DNA of 64,000 nt from Ancistrus triradiatus. Its lineage: Eukaryota > Chordata > Actinopteri > Siluriformes > Loricariidae. Each line of letters opens with the position of its first letter. Position 1 is the stretch's first letter. The translations under genes and the position numbers were made by a program. Location of the stretch: positions 62,001-126,000 of the forward strand of contig JAJAGP010001335.1 in assembly GCA_025084515.1 (NCBI GenBank), in the 5' to 3' direction. The notes below the pieces were generated by a model that saw nothing but the letters and a program-made list of their open reading frames with translations, had not been told where the DNA came from and made no database searches. Shown one piece after another: positions 41,510-53,489 of the stretch.

Positions 41510-42737
41510 TGTTACGGTCTGCCAATATAAAAGAGACGACGAACCGTATAAAAAAAATTATAAATGGTTTGGGACCCAACTGCAGTTAGCTCCAGTTGGT
41601 AATTATAACTAAAATAAAACTAAATAAATAAAAGGAAACTAAACCGAAGATATAATGAAGAAATAAAAGTAAAATAAAAGAGAGACAGTTTAGGCGGAGC
41701 AGCCCAGCAAAAGAAAGTAAAAAATAAAGTCAGCTGCTCCTACCCTATCTAGGGCCCTGATTTACCTAGGCTGCCTCCTGGCAGACTCCGTCTGGTGACC
41801 TTGCCGTCCCCAGATGTACCGCTGTCCCTACCAAAACAAATAACCAAAAGAAATGAAAAGATTTGCTGTGAAAAAAAAAAAACGCCATCTGACAGCTGGT
41901 AGCTCACGCCGGCAAACCAGGATAACTCCCTAAACGCAACCAACACCTCCCCTAGCCTGTCTCACCCGCTCGGGGTTGAGGGTGTGGCACACAGAGAGGC
42001 GCCAGTAGGTCGGAAAGACCTTGAAAAGGGGGCTAAAGGGGAGAATAGGACAGGTCATGGCCCATCCAACACCCTGACTGGGCTTAGAGACCAACCTGAT
42101 CTGCTCAAGGGCAAAACTGAGCGCTGACAGCTGGGGGGCGGAGCTAAGCAGCTTAGAGGCGGAACCCAGCGACTCAGGGGCAGAGCTTGGCGCTGGCGGG
42201 TCAGGGGCAGAGCTCGGTGGCTCAGAGGCGGAGCTTGGCACAGGAGAAGCAGGAACCAGATCCGACCCTACCATGCCGATGAAAAAGGTCGGCGCTAAGT
42301 ACCTGGCTAAACGAACAGCTGCCAATAACCTCAGTGACAAGGTCAGCAAAGGTGACCAAGGCGGTGAAGGGATTGGTCTCGGTGACGGTGGCGCGGGAAT
42401 CAGGACCACCAATAGCAGCGCAGGCATCGGTCTTGGTGACGGTGGCACAGGGATCGGGGCCGACAATCGCGGTGCAGGGATCGGTCTAGATGACCGGGGC
42501 GTGGGGGTAGGAACAAACTATAGCGGCACAGGGATCGGTCTAGATGACCGGGGCGTGGGGATCGGGACCGACGATCGCAGTGCAGGATGCCCAGGCATGG
42601 AGCTTTCCTGCTCAGGTGCGGGGCTGATGGACAAGGACACTACTGATCTACTGATTGTAGTAATAATAGTAGTAGTAATAGTAGTAGTAGTAGTAGTAAT
42701 TGTCAGTGTGCTGTCTGGATGATATGTGCTGGTAACA
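41510..42737 (-). mobile_element. Gypsy-type fragment: repeat-rich coding tail plus partial LTR
   Basis: The ends are TGTTAC at 41510 and GTAACA at 42737, but no target duplication is clear. On the minus strand the first part (42600 down to 42140) encodes Pro/Ser-rich repeats of ~30/60 bp (RSSRPIPVPL-like, then SSAPDPPAPSSAPES). FSPLFKVFPTYWRLSVCHTL and NPERVRQARGG follow near 42030-41950. Last comes LTR-like DNA to 41510 whose end matches that of the 36455-37165 LTR (CTGGAGCTAACTGCAGTTGG, GTCC). No pol motif. It was probably inserted in the LINE. Confidence 0.6.
42656..42702 (+). repeat. AGT/AATAGT microsatellite
   Basis: About 47 bp of TAGTAATAGTAGT repeats inside the gypsy fragment. Confidence 0.93.
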
Positions 42738-43319
42738 GTCTGTTGGCCCCATCATCCTACATGACTCCCTTGTGATCCTTTTCTCTTTCCACAGCAGGCT
42801 GCTTAATTACATATAATCCCTATGTAAACCCTTCTCCCTGTTCACTTCCCTGTCTTATTATGTTATCATGTCCTTGTCGGTTGGCTCCTGTTGCTGGCTC
42901 CTGTTTTTCCTGTGCTCTTGTCACCATTTGTCTGTTCTTGTTCCTGTTCTATGTAATGTTGTCACCCCTGTTGCAGTCTCTGCAGCCCCTGCTTTGTTTC
43001 TTTCTGGCTAGGTTGGTTTTCCCAGGAAGCATGATTGGCTGTGGCTATATTTTTTTAAATTAGTTGTACTAGTCTTTTATTTGAAACTAAAGCCCATGAC
43101 AGTGAGAGTATTCCTCCTTTACAGATTGCTAAAATAACAAGTAAAAAACATAGATGCTCCATCAGATATTCAAGTAGATGATTAAATAAGCTTGGTTTAA
43201 TCCAGAATTCAGCAGAATGCTTAATATAAATATGAAGTTTGATTACATTATGAAGCTTGATTATATTATTAATGTACAAACAGAGCTAGTCAAATACCTA
43301 GAGTAATAAAACTACATTA
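42738..43319. other. Intergenic DNA, no gene seen
   Basis: About 580 bp. A pyrimidine-rich stretch rich in CCTGTT phrases lies at 42870-42960. No supported coding region. Confidence 0.5.
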
Positions 43320-43500
43320 GGGGTTGAGATTTGCCCTTCAAAGTCCCACCACTATAATCTTTCTTTTAGTATTCCTGACTCATACAGAGACTTTAAGATT
43401 AGGTTGAAGACTTATTTAGTGAGGCATTTTGCTGACAGCTCCTCTCTTTGGTCAGATTTTAGTGATTGTCCGGGGACTTGTGAACATAGAGGCATGTTAG
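43320..43500 (+). pseudogene. L2-type LINE ORF2 end, short relic
   Basis: The sequence around TACAGAGACTTTAAGATTAG and GTTGAAGACTTATTTAGTG encodes YRDFKIRLKTYLVRHF, resembling the F(K)xRLKxYLFxxAF end of L2 ORF2 seen at 4030-4070. Everything else of the element is absent. Confidence 0.5.
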
Positions 43501-44269
43501 AGGCTCTCCAAGCGTGATCACAATCAACTCTGACATTGAATCAGCAGGTCATTAATGGGGCAAGATCTCTTCATATCTGTCAACAGTCTTGATTGTCCAC
43601 TATCAGAAAATGCTAAACAAAACTGGCTTTAAAGGAAGAACACTACTGCTGCATAAAAATGCTGAATATCTAAAAATACACCCCAAAAGTAAATCATAAT
43701 GAAATAGGCCAATATCCAGTTAACCAAGTAAAAATATTACATGTTGATTATATGCCCTCTTTATACAGTTTAACCCTGCTATCTGAATGTAACTTGGTAC
43801 GGAAAATTGGTTTTGTAGTAAATATTCAACTTGTATGAGAATTATTTCCTTATTTCAATGGTCACTGCTTTTCTTGGCTAGTAATTATATGTACATTTTA
43901 TTTGCTTACAAAACTGTATATCTATCAGCCAATATTGATCTAATATTAAATAAACACAAATTTCCCTAACATTTTAAACATGACAGAAGGGAAATGGCAA
44001 GCTTGGGTAAAGGCAAAGGTGGCAGTCACATCAATGTTCAAGGGGAGCATTGTATGCATATTTGCTCTCACTGAACAGATAATTAGATTTTTCAGATCAA
44101 AATTACAGGATGCAATTTAAATCCCAATGAATAAGTTTGAATAGTGGAGTACAACTATACTCTGACTAGCAAAATCATTTTGGACAGCAAACATGTTTAT
44201 GTAGGTGACAGATGTCAAACTAATGTCCACATGATTGCCCAGACGCAGGGTTTCCCAGTAGGTCAATGA
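43501..44269. other. Intergenic DNA, no gene seen
   Basis: AT-rich, no recognised repeat. Confidence 0.55.
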
Positions 44270-44540
44270 AGGGCATTTCCTAGAGCATCACTCTCCCTCC
44301 ACTGGCTTGTCTTCATCCCAAAGTGCATCCTGCTGCCATCACTTCCCAGGTAAGCGGAGCACGTCCCTGTGATGTAAAGGAAAATGGAACTCATCGAACA
44401 AGGTGACCTTTCAGTCTAGTATTTTTCGAACATATCTTGTCGTTTTGGAAATTCTTTGACCCAGCCAGATAGGTATAACATTTTTCATATGTCAAAGTCA
44501 CCTGCATTTCTCCCGCATCCAACATGTTGTTATTCGATCT
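44270..44540 (-). pseudogene. Tc1-like transposase fragment (family of 33051-33995)
   Basis: TGCTGCCATCACTTCCCAGG, TAAGCGGAGCACGTCCCTGT and TGATGTAAAGGAAAATGGAA, read on the minus strand, correspond to the DESHFLLHHVDGR-type block around the first catalytic Asp of this Tc1 family. Only about 100 bp is clear; the rest to 44540 fits more weakly. A relic. Confidence 0.55.
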
Positions 44541-44704
44541 GTGATTTGTCATAATCTTCTGACTCACTAATGTACCTAGAGCACAGAAATGGTTCCAGGT
44601 TCAAATTCAATCAACCTTACTGCTTTGACTTATGTAAATAGGAATAAACTGAAAACTTGCTTGAAAATGGCTTGTAATTTTGTATTGCATTGTATCTCAC
44701 CAGA

Positions 44705-45452
44705 TTTTACACAGTACTTCTCACTTAACCAAAAAATGTACACATAATATTTTTCCAGTAGCCCACTGGCTTCTCCATATAATCTTTAGCAAACTGCAGA
44801 TAGGCAGCAATAACCTTTTGGAGAGCAGTGGCTTTCTCCTTGCTACGCTGCAGTTGTTCAGTGTTCTCTTGATGGTAGACACATGAACATGAACACGCCT
44901 TTAGTTGCTTAGAAGTTAGCCTGTGTTCTTTTGTGGCCTTGTGAACTATTACACATTTTACTCTTGAAGTTAACCATTTTGGTTGGTCAATCCATTTTTA
45001 TACGATCTGTTTGTGGATTGGAGGACTCTAAACTCTTAAGACAGAATTTTTTAACTCTTTGTGAGGTCCTTAGTAAATATATTTGTTCATTCCATGATAC
45101 ACCTCTACAGACATGTTTTGTGAAGATCAGACTGTGATAGATTCATGTTCTTTAAATACACCAGTGTCTACTCACACTGATTGTCATCCCATTCTTTGAA
45201 AATACCTAACTGTATTTCGCCTTCAAATTATCTGCTAATCCTAGAGATTCACACTTTTGCCACTCAAAGATAAACTTATTTAATATTGCATCATTTCCTC
45301 AATAAATAAATGAACTTGTGTAATATTTTTGTCTCATTTAATTGGATTCACTTTATCTACTAGGACCTTTGTGAAACTGTGATGTTTTATGTCATATTTA
45401 TGCAAAATATAGATAATTCTAATAAGGGTTCACAAAATTTCAGGCACTATTG
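44705..45452 (-). mobile_element. Tc1-like transposon, same family as 19803-20771, 5'-truncated
   Basis: Landmarks AATCTTTAGCAAACTGCAGA, GGAGAGCAGTGGCTTTCTCC and GTTCTTTAAATACACCAGTG follow the family order. The right inverted repeat (GGTTCACAAAATTTCAGGCA, CTATTG) ends at 45452 next to TA. The left third and left repeat are missing. No open frame. Confidence 0.85.
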
Positions 45453-45454
45453 TA

Positions 45455-47709
45455 GAGTTCTCTTTTTATTACTGAGTGAATCACATTTTAGCCCTTTTGC
45501 TTATCACCATCTGGAGTGAAAAAGAAAAAATGCTGCTCTAAAGATATGAAGAGGACAAAAGGTCTCAATAAAACTGTGCTTCTTGAAAAACAGAGCTGAC
45601 TGCTTAGGTAAACCTTAGCATAAAATCAATCTCAGTGCACAACAAAACATCAAAGGAAGGTTTGAATTGGACACCAGTGTTTCCTTCATCTCTCCCAGGT
45701 TCCTCTATTCACAAGCCAGGACTGAATTTCAGGCTTTCACGTCAATGTATGCAGATGTACAGAAAGGCAGGTTCTCTGCTCAATCTAAGGTACTTCAAAC
45801 AGATCTTCTGGGATTTTTTACACTTCTTTTACAAAGCACTTTGAACTGTGAGTGCCCGTTGTCAGCAGGGAATTTTACAACACAAAAGAAAAATACAACC
45901 TGTGGATGCTTCAAATGCATGAAGTGAGGGAGGCATCTTACTTATCTTACTTTTCATAGGGGTAATGGAGAAAAACAAAACTTCAACAGATTCTGCCAAT
46001 TGCAAGCACTGTAGGTGAGATTCAAAATGCTCTTTTGCTACATTAGCTTCTGAGATTTAGGCAGTTGCTTTGCAAATATGGGACTCGCAAGGATTCTTGA
46101 TACACTTAGAAAACAGATTGCCTATAAACAGAGTATTAATGTTACATTACCGATTAATTAAACTAGGATCAGTGCTTTGACTGGGATCAGTATTCTGTAA
46201 AGAAAATGCTTCTGGCCATGTCACAAATTTAACAAGATATTAATTCAGTGAGTATAACCAAATACATTTCCCAGAGTGATTCTCTACTTCAACCAAGTCC
46301 CAATAACTCACCTAAGGATTAACTCTTTAACATGGCCAATATTTGTACATTGACACTGTATGCACAGGAATTGCACATGGACAGTCCATGTGCTCCAGCA
46401 CTGCCAATGGTCTTGTTCATGCCCATTGGCCTTAGCAAATTGATCTGTGGCCCACAGTTGCACCGGTTACAGCATCAGCTCTGTATTTACCATGTAAACC
46501 TTTACTCCCAAAGTTGGCTTCTTCTTTAAAGACATTTAAAGTGATTATGTAAATATTCAACATTGTGATATTGTAGACAACACAGGTAGTCCAGTCTTAT
46601 AAACTGACCTACCTATTACGCAGGGATGTAGCAATTTGAATTCAGTTTGGCTGACTGGAGACATTAGACTATTAAGTGTAAATGGTGCCATAATTCATGT
46701 GGTTAAAATCTTGTCAAAAATACAAAACACATGAAAAGACCAAGTGTACATGGAGTCTGTGATATGCTTTGTTTACATCAAGCACCACAGCACCCTTTAC
46801 CATGTCTAAACAGGCCTGTTTAGAAAGGGATAGAGACATCTTAAACTTTAATTTTGTCTTACATTTCACTTACAAACTAGTAGTGTTAATGATACTGTGG
46901 ATACCGCAGCTGTGGTTAGCTATTACCATTAGCTAGTACTAAATGGCCAAAGAAACACATAGCAAAATGATTTTTAAAATGCTTACATTTCCATCATCTG
47001 CAGTTCTTTCCAACAGGCAACTGTTGGCAAATCCCTCATTTAGAAAAAGTTCAGTAGCCAGTCCAATGGTAATCCAGGTTGAAGAACACTCCAGTCAGTC
47101 TGTCTGCCCAAAAATTGTCAGTGTGTGAATATCACATTCTATAAAGTAAACTGGTAACATGGTATTATACATTACACTACATCATGTTAAAAAAGTCAAT
47201 TTACTGACACATATATCCCAGTCCATGTGGAATTACTCTACTACACCGATAAATTATTTACACAAACCTTGAACCAGTTCTATGGCGTATTTAGCATAAT
47301 GCTGTATACCAAAATGCAGCATGTAATATTCACACTTGTAATTTGTGGGCAGTTTTTGGCACCTGTAAATGGGACACTGCCATTTAAAATAAGCATGATT
47401 CACTCAGTTCTTCTGACCAAATTACTAATTGGTGCTTAACTGTGCAGCCTACAAGAGCAGTTCCTATGCTTAGCTCTTAGCTTCACCACAATGCTAGTGG
47501 AGCCCTATGCTTGTGAGAACAAAATGGTGTCCCTTTGCAAACATACTTCATATCAGTTACTCAGATGAGTGGCAGGGTAATTCAAATGCTTTGATGTGAT
47601 ATAAGAAGGAGAGAAAAATGACTGTGTTGTCTGAGTTAACTAGTTTGACAGACAATCCAGATATGCAAATCCAAATCTATGTGCACTCGCACTGAAAAAG
47701 TTAGTTTTA
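45455..47709. other. Intergenic DNA, no gene seen
   Basis: 2.25 kb of AT-rich sequence. Reading frames such as those at 45635-45927 and 46332-46529 lack known domains and look like chance frames. Confidence 0.5.
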
Positions 47710-47930
47710 CATTATATGCCCCTTTTATGTGCTAATTGAAAAGGTGAGTCAGTGTTTGAAGACAGCAATAAACTCAGCCATTTGGACATCCAGTGGAAAT
47801 CCATTCCACCAAATGTCTGGCAGTAATGACAAAAGTCTTGATGCTTGTGTTCCTTTAAACTTGAGAGGTCACTCCATTCAAGCCCTGCTTGAGTCTGTAA
47901 CATTTTGAAAGAAGCTTTTCTGATATGCAG
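47710..47930. repeat. Possible dispersed-repeat fragment
   Basis: ATCCATTCCACCAAATGTCTGG followed by ACAAAAGTCTTGATGCTTGT and TGAGAGGTCACTCCATTCAA has the phrasing of a repeat often seen in fish genomes. I cannot name it. Low confidence. Confidence 0.3.
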
Positions 47931-49254
47931 TATGCTAAAAACCACACAGACAAGTGAGTTTGAGTCATGGAAGGAATCAAAAAGGCATTAACATGACCTC
48001 CGTTATTTTGTTTGATGTGTTTAGCACTTAAGGACAGTCACAATGTGGTGTTTGGTATGTTATATGACCTTATTTGTGCACAACAAGAACATTACATCTT
48101 ATACTTTATACTTTACAATGGAAAGAGTACATTTTTCCAGTCATGTTATAAAAAAGTCCTTGTTGGATGTCCAGGCATGTTCACTGCTCTCATGTGTCAA
48201 TATCTACTGACAAAGGAATGTTTAGTATGGTTAAGTGATTTTAAAATAATTAAGGAAATGTAAAAAAAAAAACACCAGAACAAAACAGTTTGGAAGCAAT
48301 ATTCATTTTTCTAGTTCATGGTTACAGTAGTTCAAATGGCTCTGTTGTTAATTGTATTTTTACAGACAATAAAGTCCCACTACAGAACTGATACATTTTC
48401 CCTTAATAACATTGTTACTGTGGCCCAGTTATTAAAAAGATGACAAATATGGATTTTATTGCTGTAGCAACATTTACTAATGCTTTTTAATAAAATGACA
48501 AACTCAGAAGCTGTTCTAAAAGTTCAAGCCCTTACAGGCCAAATTGCTGGGTCCTGCACTGCAGCTTCATCTCAGCATTTGAAGGTCACCCTGCTGATCA
48601 AGGGCTAATCCTAGAGGAAGGGCTCCCACTCTGTGCACCACAAAACACACCAATCCTGTTATAGGCTCTTTCGTTCTCCAAGCAATTTAGTTCTGATTAA
48701 GAAGTTCATCTCCGAGACCGTTTTCCAAGGCACACTTCTCCTGGGCGCAGCAGCTGCTACGTCCTGTTGCTTTGAATGTGTCTCCAGAGGGGTATTATCT
48801 GCACAAGGCTGCTACACAGGGGAGAAAGGCTAGATTTTGTTGCCTTATCTTTGCTCTCCTCCCTGTTCCTGCCGGGTTAGAGAGCAAAGTCGGCTGAGAA
48901 GCCCTCCAGAAAACGTAGCATGATTAAATTCAAGACCCAGTCAATTTGTTCACTCTAGTGGCTGGTAAATATGGAAAATGTGGGCTTCCTTAAGGATTGA
49001 CACAACATTTTGCTTTTCCAGGGCAATTAATGTATTCCTTGTGCTTTCAACAGGATTTATAGGTGATCTGAGAACAAATGAATGATGAATATGTATGAGG
49101 TACACTATATTGATGTTCATGGGGGTTTTTTTTGTTTGTTTGTATTTTGTTTGTTACTTTTCTCATTTACCCTATTGCCATGTGCTGGGTCACACAGCTT
49201 AAGGTTTGACGTACCCACATCTCATGTATGGGCTAAGGAATAATAATCAGCTCC
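47931..49254. other. Intergenic DNA, possible conserved block
   Basis: No gene. 48530-48960 is clearly less AT-rich than the neighbours and without repeat signatures; it could be a regulatory block, which only comparison with other species would show. An A-run (AAAAAAAAAA) is at about 48262-48271. Confidence 0.45.
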
Positions 49255-49556
49255 TCTTATTAAGGGTTCACCACAGCAGATCATATTAGACCTGGCTCAG
49301 ATTTTACACCAGATGCAAACCTGCCACGACTCTTCCATTTTTTGTGGGCTTGGGTTTGGCCCTGAATACGAGTTGGGCACTCAAACTGAGATTCTTCAGA
49401 GAGAACAGTTACCCTAGACACATTTATTTGAAATGTGGGACCCACACAGACATAGGGATTGTGCACTCAGGTGCAGTCCTGTTCAAAAATAAAACCGGTG
49501 CTCTCTGGAGCTGTGAGGCAACATTGCTAACCACTTGCAACACTGTGCCACTCAGG
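49255..49556 (-). repeat. Degenerate tRNA-like dispersed repeat
   Basis: GGTTCACCACAGCAGATCAT, CAGATTTTACACCAGATGCA, TTTGTGGGCTTGGGTTTGGC, then GGAGCTGTGAGGCAACATTG and CTAACCACTTGCAACACTGT, occur in the order of a dispersed repeat common in fish, with a tRNA-like end. It is strongly mutated. Confidence 0.6.
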
Positions 49557-52129
49557 AACAATTACAGCTAGTAAAATTCCTGTTTTTGACCCTTCTTCTT
49601 AAAGTCTGGATCACAAGGTACGGAAAGTCATTGGGAGCAGATGAAAGCTTTCCCTCCATCACCCAATCTGCATGTTGCACCCCAGCCCAGTCCAGAGGGA
49701 CCTACATCCAGCAGCTGACAACTGAATCAGCAAGGATGCCAAGTATCCACCAAAGTGCAGAAGTAAATGTTGGTGGTCCAATGTATGTGATCATTATACG
49801 CAATACAGGGACCGCTGTTAAAACAACTCTAGGAGTTTTGTGTTGTTTTAAATGAACTACCAGGCTCCAACTGAATTTGTTTAACACTCTGGCTTTGGCT
49901 TTATGCACTGCATGTAGCTTTCTACCTCTAGTTTTCATTGAAATAAATACTGCACTTATTGGCACATACAGTGACAGCAAATCTATGAATCACAATATGG
50001 AATAACAGAGTGGACTAGTGAAGCCAGGTTTTTATATGAAAGAAATTTTGTGCACCTATAATCAGAACAGCTTGGAGACGGGAGACAAGGTTATCAGTTG
50101 TGGTACATGTATCAATGCAAGCTGTATAATATAGCATCTGTGAACATTATTGGTTCCTCACAGGCATAGAGGAAATGCCCTGAGGGACTAAGCTTTGATA
50201 CTGCAAGTCTCAGCTAAGTGGTGCTCTGTTCACATCAAACAGCTGCTAGTCTGCCAACTGTAATCATTACCATACAGGACGGCACACAAGCACACCTTAG
50301 GATATACACCCCATCCTGGACAACTGCGCCCAACACACAAACCCATCCACCCATTCATCAAGTGTTCACATTAATTAACCAGTACTGTTAACAATGTCAT
50401 ACACATTCCTTCCTCATAACACATGCCCATTTCAAAGAATATCACCACATCATTACAGTACCCATAAAATATAGATGATCTGAATTCAGTAGTGTATCTT
50501 GTTAACATTTAGGCTCAAAATGAGAAAATGACCCTTAATAGGGTAGAGCATTGTACTTTTGTGCTTTACTGATGAATGATATGATAAAAGTAGAGAGTGG
50601 TGTAAATTCTAAGGTATTTTATTCCTTTCTTCATAGGAAAGAGAATATTCTACATCAGCTTGATAGCTTGAGAGTTGATTTAATGTTTTCAAATGTTCTA
50701 AATGAAGAGAAACTATGGTCGTGGAAGGCATTTCCAATACAGACTCAAATCCCTCAAATGTACGTCAACAGTATGCTCTAACATGAATGAAAATGAAATG
50801 AAAAACACATTTAAAATGTGTAACTCGAACTAGTCAGTTTGAAAGTTGTTTTTCTGCCCAACAAACAAATAAAATCATATATTACATAAGCTTGTCTATC
50901 TGTGTTTGTTTGTATCTGTATAATGAATACAGTATGAATATTTTTCACATTCCTGTAAATCAATGCAGCAAATCGGTGCAGAGACCTACAGTTCGGCAAG
51001 AAGAAGAACATCAAAGCACATGACACTAATTTTCCTATTATAAAAGCAATATTGTAAAAGCTGCGGCTTGCCTTATGAAAATCGATATAGTTCATTTTCA
51101 TGCCATGCAGCATTGCACATTATGTCACACACTGTGGGGGTTTCATTCTTAAATGTCTGCACTGGGTGCCAGATCATACACCTAGACAATGAAAGATGCA
51201 AAAGATCACTATATAAGATACTTTCCAAAGTAAGAAAAAAAAATCTTTGAAACTTGGTGTATAAACTCTCTGCTTCTCTATGTATTTTGTGTCAAGTAAA
51301 CAGAGTAAAAAGAGTGCTGGATCTATAAATGATAAAGATAAGTCAGGCAAAACTTGTATAGCAAATGATGCACATACTCTGTGTGTGGACTTCACAGTAA
51401 TTCTCCACAGCAGTGGTTTTTAAACCTATTTAGTTGGGTTGTATCAGTGGCCAGAGGAAAATCTTCCAGGGTACATTATGCACTCGTGTACAGTAGACTA
51501 AGCCAAGCCTGCTTATATGAAGTTTCTGCAATTTAAAACAAAATTCTAAGAAATTAGTCTGTTAAGTTTATTAAGTTTATCTTATGTATCCTGGCCACAA
51601 TGCAACACATAGGACATAATTTTTGAGTAAATATTTATTTCATTTACATGCCAGAAAATCCAGTACAGCCCAGTCCCTGTTAACTGACATTCTGTAGTCT
51701 CATATGTCACCCCTTTACAGGGCAGAGAGAAAATGGAGGAAAAAAAACAACTTACTAACAGCCCTGGCTGAGAATCAAGCACTTCTTGCCTCCTTCTCTT
51801 CTTCTGTCAACACAGTCTGAACATCTTTCACTGCAGACTCAATATGTACATCTCAAACCAAGGGAAATTGTTCTAAGCCTTCTCTTCCTTTGCTAGCCCT
51901 CTTCCTACCCTACGTACACCTTCTCCTACATGAGGATTGCACAATCCAGCCAAGGTGGAGCAACCTTATTCTCATTGCTCAAGTTTCTTAACATTTAACC
52001 TGCTTACTGAGGATGAACTGGTGCAAATCTTCTGCTGTCCTGCCCACTCTATTTAGTACCACCCAGACTTCTCCAGTCCAGTAACCTTGCACCATATATC
52101 ACAAAAATGATCAACATATCTTGGGCTTG
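49557..52129. other. Intergenic DNA, no gene seen
   Basis: 2.6 kb. At 50280-50360 a short phrase (CACCCCATCCTGGACAACTG) resembles part of the same dispersed-repeat type. No supported coding region. Confidence 0.5.
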
Positions 52130-52690
52130 ATTCCTTCTCTCTTCAAGATGATTACTGAAGTCTACTGAAGAAGCCTTCACTCAGCCCAGATGATGTACCC
52201 AACTACAGACCTGTTTCCGTCCTTCCATTTCTGTCCAAAACCCTCAAACATGATGTATTGTGATAGCTTTCATCCTTTCTTCAAGAAAACAATCTCCTTG
52301 ATACCAACCTGCCTAGTTATAATGCAGTTCTGTCTGCAGAAAATGCTCTTTTCAAGGTAACTGAAGCTATTCATAGAGCTAATGGAAAATTCTCTTGTCT
52401 TTGGTACTTATCCTCCTGGATCTGTTTGCTGCATTTGATATTGTGAGTCGTCAGATTCTCAACTCCACTCTTGCTAACTTGGGTATTGAAGGTCATGCGC
52501 TTGCCTTGGTCTCCTCATGCTTAGAAGATCGATCCTACCAGGTAGCATGGCAAGTTTCACTTTCATCACAATTTCATCAAAATTACTACAGGCATTCCTC
52601 GGGGATCAGTTCTTCGTCCATTCCTGTTCTCTCTGTATACTTAATCACAGGGCTAAGTGATTAGATCCTTCTCATGTAACTGCTGGCAAC
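52130..52690 (+). pseudogene. Third LINE, reverse transcriptase fragment
   Basis: Reads NYRPVSVLPFLSKTLKHDV (about 52202), FLQENNLLDTNLPSYNAVLS (decayed SGFR block), and ILLDLFAAFDIVSRQILNST with the catalytic Asp (52410-52470). After that comes ALALVSSCLEDRSYQVAWQ. The GVPQGSVLGPLLFSLY region follows in a broken frame at 52590-52640. The polymerase YADD region would lie at about 52675, but it has decayed and a Tc1 element cuts in at 52697. A CR1/L2-type element, different from the copies at 1 and 36200. Confidence 0.78.
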
Positions 52691-52696
52691 ACACTA

Positions 52697-53487
52697 CAGT
52701 TTTGCTTGAAAGAATGTTCTATATTTCTGTATAAAAATGACCTAAAACATTATCAGATTTTTACAAAAGTCCTAAAAGTAGATAAAGAGAACCCAGTTAA
52801 ACAAATGAGTCAAAAAATATTATACTTGGTCATTTATTTATTGAGGAAAATGATCCAATAATACATATTAGTGAGTGGCAAAAGTATGTGAACCTTTGCT
52901 TTCAGTGTCTGTGTGACCCCAAACCCCCCCCCCGCCCCGCCCCTCACACACACACACACACACACACCCCTGTGCAGCAATAACTGCTCTAAACGTTTCC
53001 TGTAACTGTTGATCAGTCCTGCACACCGGCTGACATTTTATTTTAGAATTCTCTGATATAATTCAGAATTCATTGTTCCATCAAGAATAATGAGTTGTCA
53101 GAATCTCCTTTGTCTGTGCCGTGACACACTTCTTCAAACCTGTTGTGAATAGCAGACTTTGATAGATCCCTGTTCTTTAAATAAAACAGGGTGCCCACTC
53201 ACACCTGATTGTCATCTCATTGATTGAAGACACCTGACTCTAATTTCACCTTCAAATTAACTGCTAATCCTAGAGGTTCACAGACTTTTGCCACTCACTA
53301 ATATGTAATATTGGATTATTTTCCTCAATAAATAAATGACCAAGTATAATATTTTTGTCTCATTTGTTTAACTAGGTTCTCTTTATCTACTTGTATGACT
53401 TGTATGAAAATTAGATGATGTTTTAGGTCATATTTATGCAGAAATATAGAAAATTCTAAAGAGTTCACAAACTTTCAAGCACCACTG
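52697..53487 (-). mobile_element. Tc1-like transposon, same family as 19803-20771, 791 bp
   Basis: TA flanks (52695-52696 and 53488-53489) and inverted ends CAGTTTTGCTTGAAAGAATG and (complement) CAGTGGTGCTTGAAAGTTTG define it. A CA microsatellite with a C-rich run (about 52922-52967) sits inside. Most of the transposase is deleted; the remaining blocks (CAATAACTGCTCTAAACGTT, AGAATTCTCTGATATAATTC) are non-coding. It inserted into the LINE relic. Confidence 0.9.
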
Positions 53488-53489
53488 TA

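Noticed and set aside
45635..45927. Overlapping plus-strand frames of 69 and 86 codons as a small gene
   Set aside because: There is no domain or coding bias that I can point to, and two frames overlap without preference.
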